A stretch of DNA of 64,000 bases from Pelagicoccus sp. (GTDB lineage: Bacteria > Verrucomicrobiota > Verrucomicrobiia > Opitutales > Opitutaceae): NCBI GenBank assembly GCA_028284635.1, contig JANQRJ010000058.1, positions 32,698 to 96,697 of the forward strand. The letters are read 5' to 3'. This document shows positions 63,999 to 64,000 of this stretch, piece after piece (position 1 is the stretch's first letter; each line of letters opens with the position of its first letter). The notes under the pieces are model-generated. The model made no database searches. It saw only the letters and a program-made list of their open reading frames with translations, and was not told the DNA's origin. The position numbers and the translations under genes are program-made.

Positions 63999-64000
63999 TC

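Overview
The window reads as a chromosome segment of a GC-rich, Gram-negative, heterotrophic bacterium, most likely a marine member of Verrucomicrobiota (Opitutae-like). The basis is the DUF1501/DUF1800 pair, a C-terminal signal resembling the VPDSG-CTERM exosortase signal, a metal permease fused to a DtxR-type regulator, and a very high load of intergenic palindromic repeats. The lineage call is an inference. The genes are tightly packed and mostly housekeeping; the accessory parts are toxin-antitoxin loci, a type I restriction system and the repeats.

Layout. 0-0.7 kb: vapBC. 0.9-3.3 kb: radical SAM enzyme plus Cys-rich methyltransferase. 3.3-7.7 kb: exported DUF1800/DUF1501 pair plus a pseudopilin-like protein. 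8-12.6 kb: parvulin, sorted surface protein, aspartate/aromatic aminotransferase, two GNAT proteins, one tRNA(CAT). 12.9-17.3 kb: HDOD regulator, TPR membrane protein, subtilase. 17.6-18 kb: orphan antitoxin with a decayed toxin. 18.2-27.1 kb: carB, purU, TonB receptor, SNase-like protein, TrmH-type methyltransferase. 27.2-30.6 kb: metal ABC importer with built-in DtxR domain. 31-41 kb: DoxX, ppc, DCC protein, a REP-associated transposase, sucD-sucC-rph, DUF1573 protein, purB. 41.2-46.1 kb: sulfotransferase, AraC regulator divergent from a Gfo/Idh oxidoreductase and sugar isomerase, second HDOD regulator. 46.5-49.2 kb: moeA-moaC-moaD-moaE. 49.7-51.3 kb: gnd. 51.4-59.2 kb: hsdR-hsdS-AlbA/AAA_4-hsdM. 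59.4-61.4 kb: chemoreceptor. 61.7-63.8 kb: nrfHA.

How the genes fit together. ppc, sucCD, gnd, carB, purB and purU serve central carbon and nucleotide metabolism. The moeA/moaCDE block makes molybdenum cofactor, and nrfHA gives nitrite ammonification, so anaerobic respiration is plausible. The metal ABC cassette lacks a substrate-binding protein here and appears to carry its own metal sensor on one permease.

The most unusual signal is the repeat landscape. There are at least five families of inverted repeats. One is a nested element: outer arms resembling GTAGCGCGGAGCTTCAGCCC, in several copies enclosing a long purine/pyrimidine-asymmetric hairpin with a conserved loop. It flanks and overlaps a REP-associated tyrosine transposase, brackets the TonB receptor gene in opposite orientations, and is inserted in frame in the N-terminal coding region of the metal permease. 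Other points worth a look are two HDOD regulators whose receiver domains both lack the phospho-acceptor Asp, and a moaD with no standard start codon.
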